The notes under the pieces were generated by a model. The model ran no database searches, was not told the origin of the DNA, and was given only the letters and a program-made list of their open reading frames with translations. Of a stretch of DNA of 7,745 bases, positions 1 to 5,573 are shown one piece after another. Location of the stretch: NCBI GenBank assembly GCA_030018505.1, contig JASEHO010000073.1, positions 1 through 7,745 on the forward strand, read 5' to 3'. Position 1 is the stretch's first letter. The number at the start of each line of letters is the position of its first letter. A program made the translations under genes and the position numbers. The DNA comes from a bacterium (GTDB lineage Bacteria > UBA9089 > UBA9088 > JAGUXG01).

Positions 1-80
1 AATTTTAAGATTAATTACTAATTTTACATTTTACATTGAACTTTACCGAGTTACTTCATAATGGCTAAAATGTTATCTCC

Positions 81-1373
81 TTAGAGGAGCGATTGATAGA
101 CATCTCTTATCTTGCCACCAGCACTATTCCAGCTAATAGCCTTAATCTCTGCCTGACATCTTTTCACCATATCCAGTGCCAATGCCTCATTGCTGAGCAA
201 GGCAATAATTCTATCTGCCAGCTTCTGCACATCCCAGAAGTCAACCATCATCGCATCCCCTAGGACCTCAGCTACACCGGCTCGCTTTGAAATGATAATC
301 GGCACATCGTATAAAAGGGCTTCAAATGCAGAGATGCCAAAGGGCTCAGATACAGAGGGCATCACATAGAGGTCTGAGACAGCATACATCCTTTCCACCT
401 CTAACCCCCTCAAGAATCCTGTGAAATGGAACTTGTCTGTAATCTTTAGCTCAGCAGCCCTGTTGATCATCTTTGGGAGCATATCTCCAGAACCAGCCAT
501 AACAAACCTAACATTCTTTAATCTTTTCAAAACAAGGTTCGCTGCCTCTAAAAAATAATCTGGCCCCTTTTGCATAGTAACCCTACCCAGAAATAGGACT
601 ATCTTTTCTTTAAGTGGCCTTTCAACAATTCCAAGCCTTGCAAGATGAGTCTCCTTATCAACAGCATTATGAACAATCTCTATCTTGTCTGGATGTATTC
701 CGTATCGGTTTATAATAATATTCCTCGTGTAATAACTTACCGTAATTATCCTGTCAGCATTCTCCATCCCATACCTTTCTGTGTCATAGACATACTGATT
801 GACATTTTCTCCGCTTCTGTCAAACTCAGTGGCATGGATATGAATAACTAAAGGCTTTCCACTTATATTTTTTGCCTCTACTCCTGCAGGGAATGCTACC
901 CAGTCATGAGCATGGATAACATTAAAATCCTCTGTTGCACCAAGATATTTTCCAATGATACTATATTTTCCAACCTCCAAAAATATATCCTGACCATAGT
1001 TTCCAGCAAAGTCAAGGACAGTTCTCTTCTCTGGCCAGATTTGCTCAACCTTGCCAAAAAAATGTTCAATCATCTCTCTTTGCGAGATACTTGTATAGTA
1101 AGGAGAGAGCGGCAAGAGCTTTTGGTCTATCTGGCTTTTAATCTCCTCATATTCTTTGGTTGTTTTGGCAAATGCAAGGGATAAAGCCACCTCATCTGCG
1201 GCAAGCAATCTTATATTTATATCCGGGACAAGCTCCTGCTTCCTCTTTGTTGGTATAACAAAGGTAACCTCTACCCCATTATTCACCAGCCCGCTGGCGA
1301 TTCCATGGCTGGCTACACCTAATCCTCCACTGATAAATGGAGGGAATTCCCAACCAAACATTAAAACCTTCAT
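81..1373 (-). CDS. GT4 glycosyltransferase, glycogen synthase-like
   Basis: A 430-residue GT-B glycosyltransferase that probably transfers glucosyl units from a nucleotide sugar onto an alpha-glucan in the cytoplasm. The N-terminal WEFPPFISGGLG (residues 8-19) carries the GGLG donor-binding loop of glycogen synthase-like enzymes. HAHDW (154-158) and HATEFDR (180-186) follow, then GRVTMQKG (263-270) opens the second Rossmann domain. The retaining GT4 EX7E motif is SEPFGISAFE with E343 and E351. There is no signal peptide or membrane segment, and the length is normal for GT4. I chose the ATG at 1373 because AAGGAGGT lies 5 nt upstream; an in-frame ATG at 1415 would put that ribosome site inside the gene and take its first codons from repeat DNA. 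The debranching enzyme encoded further upstream on the same strand supports a glucan role. The exact donor and acceptor are inferred; sucrose- or trehalose-type GT4 activity is a less likely alternative. Confidence 0.9.
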   Translation of the reverse strand: MKVLMFGWEFPPFISGGLGVASHGIASGLVNNGVEVTFVIPTKRKQELVPDINIRLLAADEVALSLAFAKTTKEYEEIKSQIDQKLLPLSPYYTSISQREMIEHFFGKVEQIWPEKRTVLDFAGNYGQDIFLEVGKYSIIGKYLGATEDFNVIHAHDWVAFPAGVEAKNISGKPLVIHIHATEFDRSGENVNQYVYDTERYGMENADRIITVSYYTRNIIINRYGIHPDKIEIVHNAVDKETHLARLGIVERPLKEKIVLFLGRVTMQKGPDYFLEAANLVLKRLKNVRFVMAGSGDMLPKMINRAAELKITDKFHFTGFLRGLEVERMYAVSDLYVMPSVSEPFGISAFEALLYDVPIIISKRAGVAEVLGDAMMVDFWDVQKLADRIIALLSNEALALDMVKRCQAEIKAISWNSAGGKIRDVYQSLL

Positions 1374-1409
1374 TTTTACCTCCTTAATCTTACTACAGAA
1401 AAACTTTTT

Positions 1410-1485
1410 AGACACGAATAGACACGAATTTTATTAAATTTCATTTATGTCCATTCGTAATATTTGTGTTCATTTGTGGTTAATC
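1410..1485. repeat. Intergenic repeat of the 'ATTCGTGTCT' type
   Basis: AGACACGAAT occurs twice in tandem at 1410-1429. After a short AT-rich stretch comes TGTCCATTCGTAATATTTG and then GTGTTCATTTGTGGTTAATC, which resemble the reverse complement of the first part. The segment is therefore an imperfect fold-back of related words (ATTCGTGT, ATTTGTGT). No coding potential is visible. I recall similar noncoding words scattered through several candidate-phylum genomes, but cannot confirm that here. It lies just upstream of the GT4 gene and may form part of its leader. Confidence 0.55.
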
Positions 1486-1511
1486 TTTTCTTACCACAGA
1501 CTAACACTAGT

Positions 1512-1701
1512 GCTCTGTCTCTACTCAACTGATGGATTACAATTATTTACCCAAATGAACTACAAGGTGATCGGTTATCAGTAATCGGTGAAAGAAGATA
1601 AATCAGATAATTACCGATTATCGATCACTGGTTACCGATTACCAAAGTTCCACTTCGGATGGTTAAATTGTTACTATCTATCAAATCAGTGGAGACAGGG
1701 C
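1512..1701. repeat. Fold-back element of about 190 bp (MITE-like, noncoding)
   Basis: The ends are inverted repeats: GCTCTGTCTCTACT (1512-1525) against AGTGGAGACAGGGC (1688-1701), 12 of 14 bases pairing. The pairing continues inward imperfectly and includes a 21-bp inner inverted repeat (1566-1586 against 1623-1643, 17 of 21 matching). The inner part carries four variants of the word ACCGATTA or its complement. The element could therefore form one long hairpin with arms of about 75 nt and a loop of about 36 nt. It encodes no protein and no transposase is nearby. A miniature inverted-repeat element or a structured RNA are both possible; target-site duplications are not obvious. Confidence 0.6.
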
Positions 1702-1766
1702 AGTAGTATAAGTTTTCATGCCTTCCCTCCATTTTCAAAGTAATTTTAGTCTTTTCTCGCCCAGCT

Positions 1767-2261
1767 CTAATTATCTTCTTCTTTTTCTTCTAATATAGTC
1801 ATAAGAAACAAAAGGTCTTGTTTATCTTTTTCTCTTATGCTCTGTTTTGTTTTTATCATTGTAGATAAATCTGCAATAGGAATACGAACACCCTTAAATT
1901 CAAAGTATTCTATATCTGCTTCTTCGTATGTTATCTCGCAAGCCTTTTTCAGTAAGTCTATGACAATCTCATCTGCTACCCTGACAACCTCGTATTTGCT
2001 TACATCATCAAGGGCAATTTCATTGATAGCATTATCAGGTAAAAATGAGAGGCTAATTTTGATTTTTGATATATTATCTGCCGAAGGATCGATAAGTAAA
2101 TCTATATCCTCTGTTGTCCTTGTAAGTCCATAATAGTTCATAGCAAAGCCACCAATAAGAAGGTATTTTGCTTCTTCTTCATTAAGCCTCTGGCATACAG
2201 ATAATAAGTCTTCTATTGTTGGTGGTCTGGAGTTTTGCCTCGTAGCATCTTGTTGTGCCAC
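1767..2261 (-). CDS. MNT/AbiEii-like nucleotidyltransferase
   Basis: A 164-residue protein of the DNA polymerase beta-type nucleotidyltransferase superfamily. The signature is LIGGFAMNYYG (35-45; GG at 37-38) followed by TTEDIDLLID (49-58), whose D52 and D54 would bind the metal-nucleotide. A likely third carboxylate is D102 in VIDLL. KTKQSIREKDKQDLLFL (137-153) resembles the C-terminal helix of AbiEii-type and DUF6036-like proteins. It probably moves a nucleotide to an RNA or protein target; the substrate is unknown. The start is GTG at 2261: GAGGAGG sits 7 nt upstream, and no other start codon precedes the catalytic GG. The gene overlaps the 67-aa gene upstream by 49 nt in another frame, so the two are likely translated together. 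By analogy with MenA, MntA and AbiEii it may be the toxin or modifying half of a two-gene module; an antibiotic nucleotidyltransferase is less likely. Confidence 0.8.
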   Translation of the reverse strand: MAQQDATRQNSRPPTIEDLLSVCQRLNEEEAKYLLIGGFAMNYYGLTRTTEDIDLLIDPSADNISKIKISLSFLPDNAINEIALDDVSKYEVVRVADEIVIDLLKKACEITYEEADIEYFEFKGVRIPIADLSTMIKTKQSIREKDKQDLLFLMTILEEKEEDN

Positions 2262-2416
2262 TTTTCCGCCTCCTCAAAGCTTTTAAACCTAAAGATGCCT
2301 CCTGGTATAAAAACCTTATCCCTCCTGAATTCTATGGTTAATTGAAAGAACTTATTTAGTCCTTCGCTAAATCCTTTCCTATAGATTTTCTTCCTACCTA
2401 CAGTCTTCATCTTCAT
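2213..2416 (-). CDS. Small basic partner protein of the nucleotidyltransferase
   Basis: A 67-residue protein with a lysine- and arginine-rich N-terminus (KMKTVGRKKIYRKG) and a distinctive C-terminal motif, IPGGIFRFKSFEEAEKWHNK (38-57). I do not know a named family with certainty. I recall short proteins with a P-x-G-[IV]-[FY]-R-F-[KR]-[ST]-F-E-E-A-x-x-W motif next to nucleotidyltransferase genes, so this looks like a conserved partner rather than a chance ORF. The FEEAEK codons double as the ribosome site (GAGGAGG) of the nucleotidyltransferase, a layout typical of tightly coupled pairs. The start is unsure: ATG at 2416 and ATG at 2410 are both in frame and neither has a clear ribosome site, so translation may depend on the short ORF that overlaps it upstream. 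A role as antitoxin or nucleic-acid-binding adaptor is inference. Confidence 0.7.
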   Translation of the reverse strand: MKMKTVGRKKIYRKGFSEGLNKFFQLTIEFRRDKVFIPGGIFRFKSFEEAEKWHNKMLRGKTPDHQQ

Positions 2417-2501
2417 TTTTTCGTAACCATTCAGCCAGTTGTAAACTTTTCGCTACAAAATAAATGTAAACTGTAAAATGGCATCGAATGTAATCGCTCA
2501 T
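2394..2501 (-). CDS. Possible 35-aa leader ORF or gene remnant
   Basis: An ATG at 2501 opens a 35-codon frame that ends at TAG 2394-2396, overlapping the start of the 67-aa gene by 23 nt. Its second half, KSLQLAEWLRKNEDED, looks like an ordinary amphipathic charged protein C-terminus. The first half comes from AT-rich sequence (TGTAAACTGTAAAATG on the plus strand) resembling intergenic repeat words. It could be the tail of a lost upstream gene, a leader peptide coupling translation into the 67-aa gene, or chance. No ribosome site is evident before the ATG. Confidence 0.25.
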   Translation of the reverse strand: MSDYIRCHFTVYIYFVAKSLQLAEWLRKNEDEDCR

Positions 2502-2536
2502 GAATTATAATCTTTGTGCTATCTTAGTCAAAATCA

Positions 2537-2559
2537 GTAACTGCTACCTGAACAGTTAC
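2537..2559 (-). terminator. Hairpin downstream of the debranching gene; weak terminator
   Basis: A perfect 7-bp inverted repeat, GTAACTG (2537-2543) and CAGTTAC (2553-2559), with a 9-nt loop. It lies 46 nt past the stop codon of the debranching gene. On the minus strand it is followed by TGATTTTGAC, only a short T-run, so termination would be inefficient. Its loop and one arm belong to a 17-bp sequence that recurs at 5289-5305, so it may instead be a repeat-element end. Confidence 0.35.
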
Positions 2560-2605
2560 CTTAATTTATTCTCAGTATATAAGGATAAGTTTTTTGGTTT
2601 ACCAC

Positions 2606-4558
2606 TTACAGCTTATCTAATGTCCTTATTACCTCAGCTATGCTCCAGGCTTGAGCCATACAACCCTTTGCTGTATATGGCGGGCTGGGATTAAAGATCT
2701 CAGAGATATGAAGCAGACCATACCTTTGCAGGTGCCGTCCCCAAAGCTCTCCAAATGTCTCCTGAATATACTCTTTTGTCTCTTTCTTGCCCTGGACTTT
2801 AAGAAGCGCATCAGCAAATATGCCGATAAGCCATGGCCAGACTGTGCCTTGATGATATGCCCTGTCCCTCATCTCAGAAGAACCGGCATAATTTTCAAAG
2901 TAGGCTGGGTTTTGGGGAGATAGTGTCCGCAGTCCATAAGGTGTAGCTAAGTGACTCTTCACTGTATTTATGACCCTCTCTGCCTTATCTTTACTGATGC
3001 AGGTATAAGGCAAGCCAATAGCAAAGAGCTGGTTCGGTCTTATGGCACTATCAATATTTCCATCTGGTCTATAGACATCTATTAAGGACTGCTTCTCCTC
3101 ATTCCAGAAGAGCCTCTCAAAGTTTTCCTCAAATAGCTTAATTGCCCCTTCAATCTGGAGTAACAACCTTTTATCTAAATCCTCTTTGAAATCATTAGCC
3201 AATAAACTCAAGCCATTATACCAGAGGCTGTTAATATCTATAGCCGCACCATCCCTCGGCGTAACACCAAGACCTCCAACAATAGCATCCATCCAGGTTA
3301 CAGGAAGATCTCTTCTGCCAGCATACAAAAACCCATCTTCTCCTATCTTAGCTATAGGCACCCTTCCTTCTAAGAAGGATGTGATTATTCTCAAGGCTTT
3401 AGGAATCAGTTCCTCCTGAACAGTTTTTTTGTCTTTGGTATAGAGGATATAATTCTGGATAGCCCAGAGGTATAAAAGGGAGGTATCCACAGAATTATAG
3501 GCTTTAGTGCCATTATTTCCCAAGAAATTGGGCATCAGCCCATCTTTCTCGAAATTAGCATATCTCTTTAGAATAGCTAAGGCAGCCTCCTTTTCTCCCC
3601 TTGCTAAGGTGATTCCAGTAAGGGAGATCATCGTATCCCTTCCCCAGTGTTTGAACCAGTGGTAGCCAGCAATAATATCCCTTTCTTGCTTTTCATCCTC
3701 AATGAGATAATGACCAGCGCTCATCTTTAGGGTCTTTAATGGCTCTTTTTCTTTAGCAAACCTTTCTGCCTCCTGATCTATCCTTTTTAGCTCTTCTTCT
3801 GCTTCTCTTTCTATCTTGCCTGGCGCTGGAGAAATGCCAGCCCTAAAGATAACCGGTTTTCCTTCCTTTAGCTTTACCTCAAAAACACCAGGTGTAAACA
3901 GGTCCTCCTGATAGTCATAGCCCCTGTTTCTCTCTTTCAAATATTCAAGGTTCTTCCACCAATGGGGTGCAGGATAGAAGATAGACTTTACAGATGTTTG
4001 AATATATAAAGGAGGTAACCCTTTGTATGGATCAATCTTGGTCCCATTCTTTTCAAGGTATGTTCTTGGTCTTAAGTCAATATTCTCCCTGGTTAGGCTA
4101 TGGATGTCCCTGTAGGCTAAAAATGGTGATGCCTTTAAGGTAACAGCTTTACTTCCGAAAGCAAGCTCATATTTTATAAGGATACTATCCCCTCCTTTTG
4201 GCATAAGCAGAGACTTTTTAATCTTTACCCCACCAATAAGATAGTTTGTGGTTGGATAGCCTTCTATCTCAAAGGAATCTATGTATTGGTGGCCAATTGG
4301 ATGGAATATATTAGGAAATTTATTGGTAGAAAGTAGGTGGTCTTTGTGGTCAAAAACAACAGATACCTCTAATTTTGAGAGGAGGTTGAATAGCCCCTGC
4401 TTTCTGAAAGGAAGGACAAGTAAGCCATGATACTTACGGGTGTGGCAGTCTAAAATGGTAGAGGAGCAGTAGCCTCCCTTGCCATTTGTCAAAAGATACT
4501 CCTTCTTTAAGGAATACTCAAGGTTCAAAAGCTCCTCCCTGCCAAAGATTATCTTCAT
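2606..4558 (-). CDS. Glycogen debranching enzyme (amylo-alpha-1,6-glucosidase, GH133-type)
   Basis: A 650-residue cytoplasmic enzyme that would hydrolyse alpha-1,6-linked glucose stubs of glycogen-like glucans. The N-terminal domain (about 1-270) has TNGKGGY (24-30) and RKYHGLLV (41-48), as in the bacterial/archaeal GDE N-terminal family. A charged helix (245-275) links it to the (alpha/alpha)6-barrel (about 280-645). Barrel motifs are GYHWFKHWGRDTMIS (298-312), AYNSVDTSLLYLWAI (353-367), TWMDA (421-425), PRDGAAIDINSLWYN (434-448), RPNQLFAIGLP (507-517) and YHQGTVWPW (568-576). The length is normal for the family and nothing is broken. No ribosome site precedes the ATG; instead TATACT ends 7 nt before it, suggesting a leaderless or nearly leaderless transcript. 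The GT4 glucan synthase-like gene lies downstream on the same strand, which fits storage-polysaccharide turnover. Confidence 0.95.
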   Translation of the reverse strand: MKIIFGREELLNLEYSLKKEYLLTNGKGGYCSSTILDCHTRKYHGLLVLPFRKQGLFNLLSKLEVSVVFDHKDHLLSTNKFPNIFHPIGHQYIDSFEIEGYPTTNYLIGGVKIKKSLLMPKGGDSILIKYELAFGSKAVTLKASPFLAYRDIHSLTRENIDLRPRTYLEKNGTKIDPYKGLPPLYIQTSVKSIFYPAPHWWKNLEYLKERNRGYDYQEDLFTPGVFEVKLKEGKPVIFRAGISPAPGKIEREAEEELKRIDQEAERFAKEKEPLKTLKMSAGHYLIEDEKQERDIIAGYHWFKHWGRDTMISLTGITLARGEKEAALAILKRYANFEKDGLMPNFLGNNGTKAYNSVDTSLLYLWAIQNYILYTKDKKTVQEELIPKALRIITSFLEGRVPIAKIGEDGFLYAGRRDLPVTWMDAIVGGLGVTPRDGAAIDINSLWYNGLSLLANDFKEDLDKRLLLQIEGAIKLFEENFERLFWNEEKQSLIDVYRPDGNIDSAIRPNQLFAIGLPYTCISKDKAERVINTVKSHLATPYGLRTLSPQNPAYFENYAGSSEMRDRAYHQGTVWPWLIGIFADALLKVQGKKETKEYIQETFGELWGRHLQRYGLLHISEIFNPSPPYTAKGCMAQAWSIAEVIRTLDKL

Positions 4559-4565
4559 ACCAAAA

Positions 4566-4595
4566 AGTATATATAAGTCTCAGGCAAGAAGGCAA
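4566..4595 (-). promoter_or_regulatory. Predicted sigma-70 promoter of the debranching gene (leaderless)
   Basis: On the minus strand the -35 is TTGCCT (4590-4595), the spacer 18 nt, and the -10 TATACT (4566-4571). The -10 ends 7 nt before the ATG at 4558, so transcription should begin at or within a nucleotide or two of the start codon. This agrees with the absence of a Shine-Dalgarno sequence. An alternative TATATA reading of the -10, two bases upstream, gives a 16-nt spacer and still almost no leader. Confidence 0.5.
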
Positions 4596-4601
4596 GGTTT
4601 T

Positions 4602-4620
4602 TATAACATCAGTTGTTATA
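4602..4620. promoter_or_regulatory. Palindromic candidate operator between divergent promoters
   Basis: TATAACA (4602-4608), spacer TCAGT, TGTTATA (4614-4620): a perfect 7-bp inverted repeat. Its centre (4611) lies about 53 bp from each predicted transcription start (about 4558 and about 4664). The arms abut both -35 regions without covering them. That geometry suits a dimeric regulator acting on both promoters. The regulator family is unknown; the sequence does not match the FNR, Fur or Rex consensus that I know. Confidence 0.45.
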
Positions 4621-4628
4621 GAAAATGA

Positions 4629-4657
4629 TTGACAGGCCATAAGTTCTTAAATAGAAT
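4629..4657 (+). promoter_or_regulatory. Predicted strong sigma-70 promoter of the oxidoreductase gamma gene
   Basis: TTGACA (4629-4634, perfect -35), a 17-nt spacer, then TAGAAT (4652-4657, one mismatch to TATAAT). The predicted start near 4664 gives a leader of about 24 nt carrying GGAGGAG (4677-4683) ahead of the ATG at 4688. This is the clearest promoter in the window. Confidence 0.7.
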
Positions 4658-4687
4658 ATAGTCATTAAAGAAGAGCGGAGGAGTAAA

Positions 4688-5254
4688 ATGATTGAGGTTC
4701 GCTGGCATGGTAGAGGTGGACAGGGGGCAAAGACAGCGGCTTTGTTGTTTGCAGATGCTGTTATGCATGAGGGAAAGTGGGTTCAGGCATTTCCAGAGTA
4801 TGGCCCAGAGAGAATGGGAGCGCCTGTTCAAGCCTTTAACAGGGTAAGCTCTGAGCCTATTCTCTTGCATTGTGGCATAACCAATCCAAACATAGTAGTT
4901 GTCCTTGACCCAACCTTATGTTCAGCAATAGATGTGACCGCAGGCCTGGCTGAAAACGGAAGCCTTTTAGTCAACACAGAGAAAAAACCAGAAGATTTTA
5001 GGAAAGAGATGGGGCTTTCAACAAAGACAATATTCACCGTAGATGCCTCCTCTATAGCCCTTGAAACCATTGGTAAAAATATCCCCAATACGCCTATGCT
5101 TGGTGCCTTAATCAAGGTCTCCGGGGTTATTCCACTCCCTACCATCATCTCTTATACAGAGAAAAAAATGGCAAAAAAGTTTAAGGACAAGCCTGAGGTT
5201 ATTAAGGGAAATCTTGAGGCGATAAAAAGGGCTTATGATGAGGTAAGAGGTTGA
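4688..5254 (+). CDS. porG: 2-oxoacid (pyruvate):ferredoxin oxidoreductase, gamma subunit
   Basis: A 188-residue gamma subunit of a multi-subunit oxoacid:ferredoxin oxidoreductase. Such complexes convert pyruvate or a related oxoacid plus CoA to acyl-CoA and CO2 while reducing ferredoxin in the cytoplasm. Diagnostic motifs are HGRGGQGAKTAA (7-18) and FPEYGPERMGAPVQAFNR (35-52), followed by the usual C-terminal helix (MAKKFKDKPEVIKGNLEAIK). The length is typical of a stand-alone gamma subunit. The ATG has a GGAGGAG ribosome site and a strong promoter upstream, so this is the first gene of its transcript. Normally delta, alpha and beta follow at once; here they do not, and repeat DNA begins within about 35-65 bp of the stop. 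Substrate type (pyruvate, 2-ketoisovalerate or 2-oxoglutarate) cannot be fixed from gamma alone; pyruvate is the best guess. Confidence 0.93.
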   Translation: MIEVRWHGRGGQGAKTAALLFADAVMHEGKWVQAFPEYGPERMGAPVQAFNRVSSEPILLHCGITNPNIVVVLDPTLCSAIDVTAGLAENGSLLVNTEKKPEDFRKEMGLSTKTIFTVDASSIALETIGKNIPNTPMLGALIKVSGVIPLPTIISYTEKKMAKKFKDKPEVIKGNLEAIKRAYDEVRG

Positions 5255-5255
5255 A

Positions 5256-5327
5256 TTGAGCAAATCAGCCCTTGTAATAAAAGATAAAGGTAACCGTTCA
5301 GGTAGTGTTCAGTTGATACGGAGATAA
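5256..5327 (+). pseudogene. Possible 5' stub of the oxidoreductase delta subunit gene (porD)
   Basis: A TTG start 1 nt after the gamma stop codon has AAGAGG 5 nt upstream, as expected for a coupled next gene. It reads MSKSALVIKDKGNRSGSVQL and ends after 23 codons. The first 11 or so codons could begin a ferredoxin-like delta subunit, which follows gamma in many operons. From GGTAACCG (5289) onward the sequence matches a motif also found at 2544-2560, so repeat DNA appears to begin there. No CxxC ferredoxin motif is visible. If real, it is a gene cut by repeat insertion; otherwise it is a chance frame. Confidence 0.3.
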
Positions 5328-5499
5328 ATTTATTGCAAATTTAACAAAAGCAAATTTAACATTGCAAATTTGAGGAAAGAAATATAGAGACTGGTAATGC
5401 TATCTTTGAAAATTTGAAATGATAAATGCTAAATTTGCAATTTGCAATGATCTTCTGTGCCCTCTGGCTAATCTTTACTTCAGGTAGCTAAAGTGTTAC
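5289..5499 (+). repeat. Intergenic repeat, copy 1 (core of about 180 bp)
   Basis: The core, 5320-5499, aligns with 6781-6961 in the same orientation at about 87% identity by hand (about 23 differences in 182 columns). Both cores run from GGAGATAAATT to CTAAAGTGTTAC. The left flank from 5289 (GGTAACCGTTCAGGTAG) recurs at 2544-2560 on the opposite strand with one mismatch. The word TTCAGGTAG occurs at both ends (5297-5305 and 5479-5487). Inside, CAAATTTA-type words face their complements (AAATTTGAAATGATAAATGC), so the core folds back. It includes CTTCTGTGCCCTCTGGCTAA, a noncoding word I recall from other candidate-phylum genomes. It occupies most of the 319-bp gap before ychF; no gene is seen in it. 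Confidence 0.8.
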
Positions 5500-5516
5500 A
5501 AATCTTTGTAGCCCTG

Positions 5517-5540
5517 GAACCCTTGAATCATTGACCCCTT
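5517..5540. repeat. Three tandem 8-bp units
   Basis: GAACCCTT, GAATCATT and GACCCCTT lie head to tail, three degenerate copies of one 8-bp unit. They sit between repeat copy 1 and the ychF start and have no coding content. Confidence 0.5.
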
Positions 5541-5573
5541 TTATTCCCTATTTTTTGCAAAGTTGAGTTATAT

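Noticed and set aside
1374..1415. Upstream in-frame ATG (1415) extending the GT4 protein by 14 residues
   Set aside because: The extension holds the AAGGAGGT ribosome site and is partly repeat-derived; family N-termini begin at MKVLMFGWEFPP.
645..1437. Three plus-strand frames of 68-93 codons
   Set aside because: All antisense to the GT4 gene, whose motifs are intact across the same bases.
1496..1518. ACAGA...TCTGT hairpin around CACTAGTG as a terminator
   Set aside because: The arms are not symmetric around the palindrome and no T-run follows; the segment is better read as the edge of the repeat DNA.
1837..2133. 98-codon plus-strand frame
   Set aside because: Antisense to the nucleotidyltransferase catalytic region; low-complexity serine-rich product with no family resemblance.
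4616..4870. 84-codon minus-strand frame over the gamma-subunit start
   Set aside because: Antisense to a gene with clear family motifs and through its promoter and ribosome site; a shadow frame.
5523..5560. Sigma-70 promoter for ychF using TTGAAT or TTGACC
   Set aside because: No -10 box lies at acceptable spacing; the TTGA words belong to the 8-bp tandem repeat.
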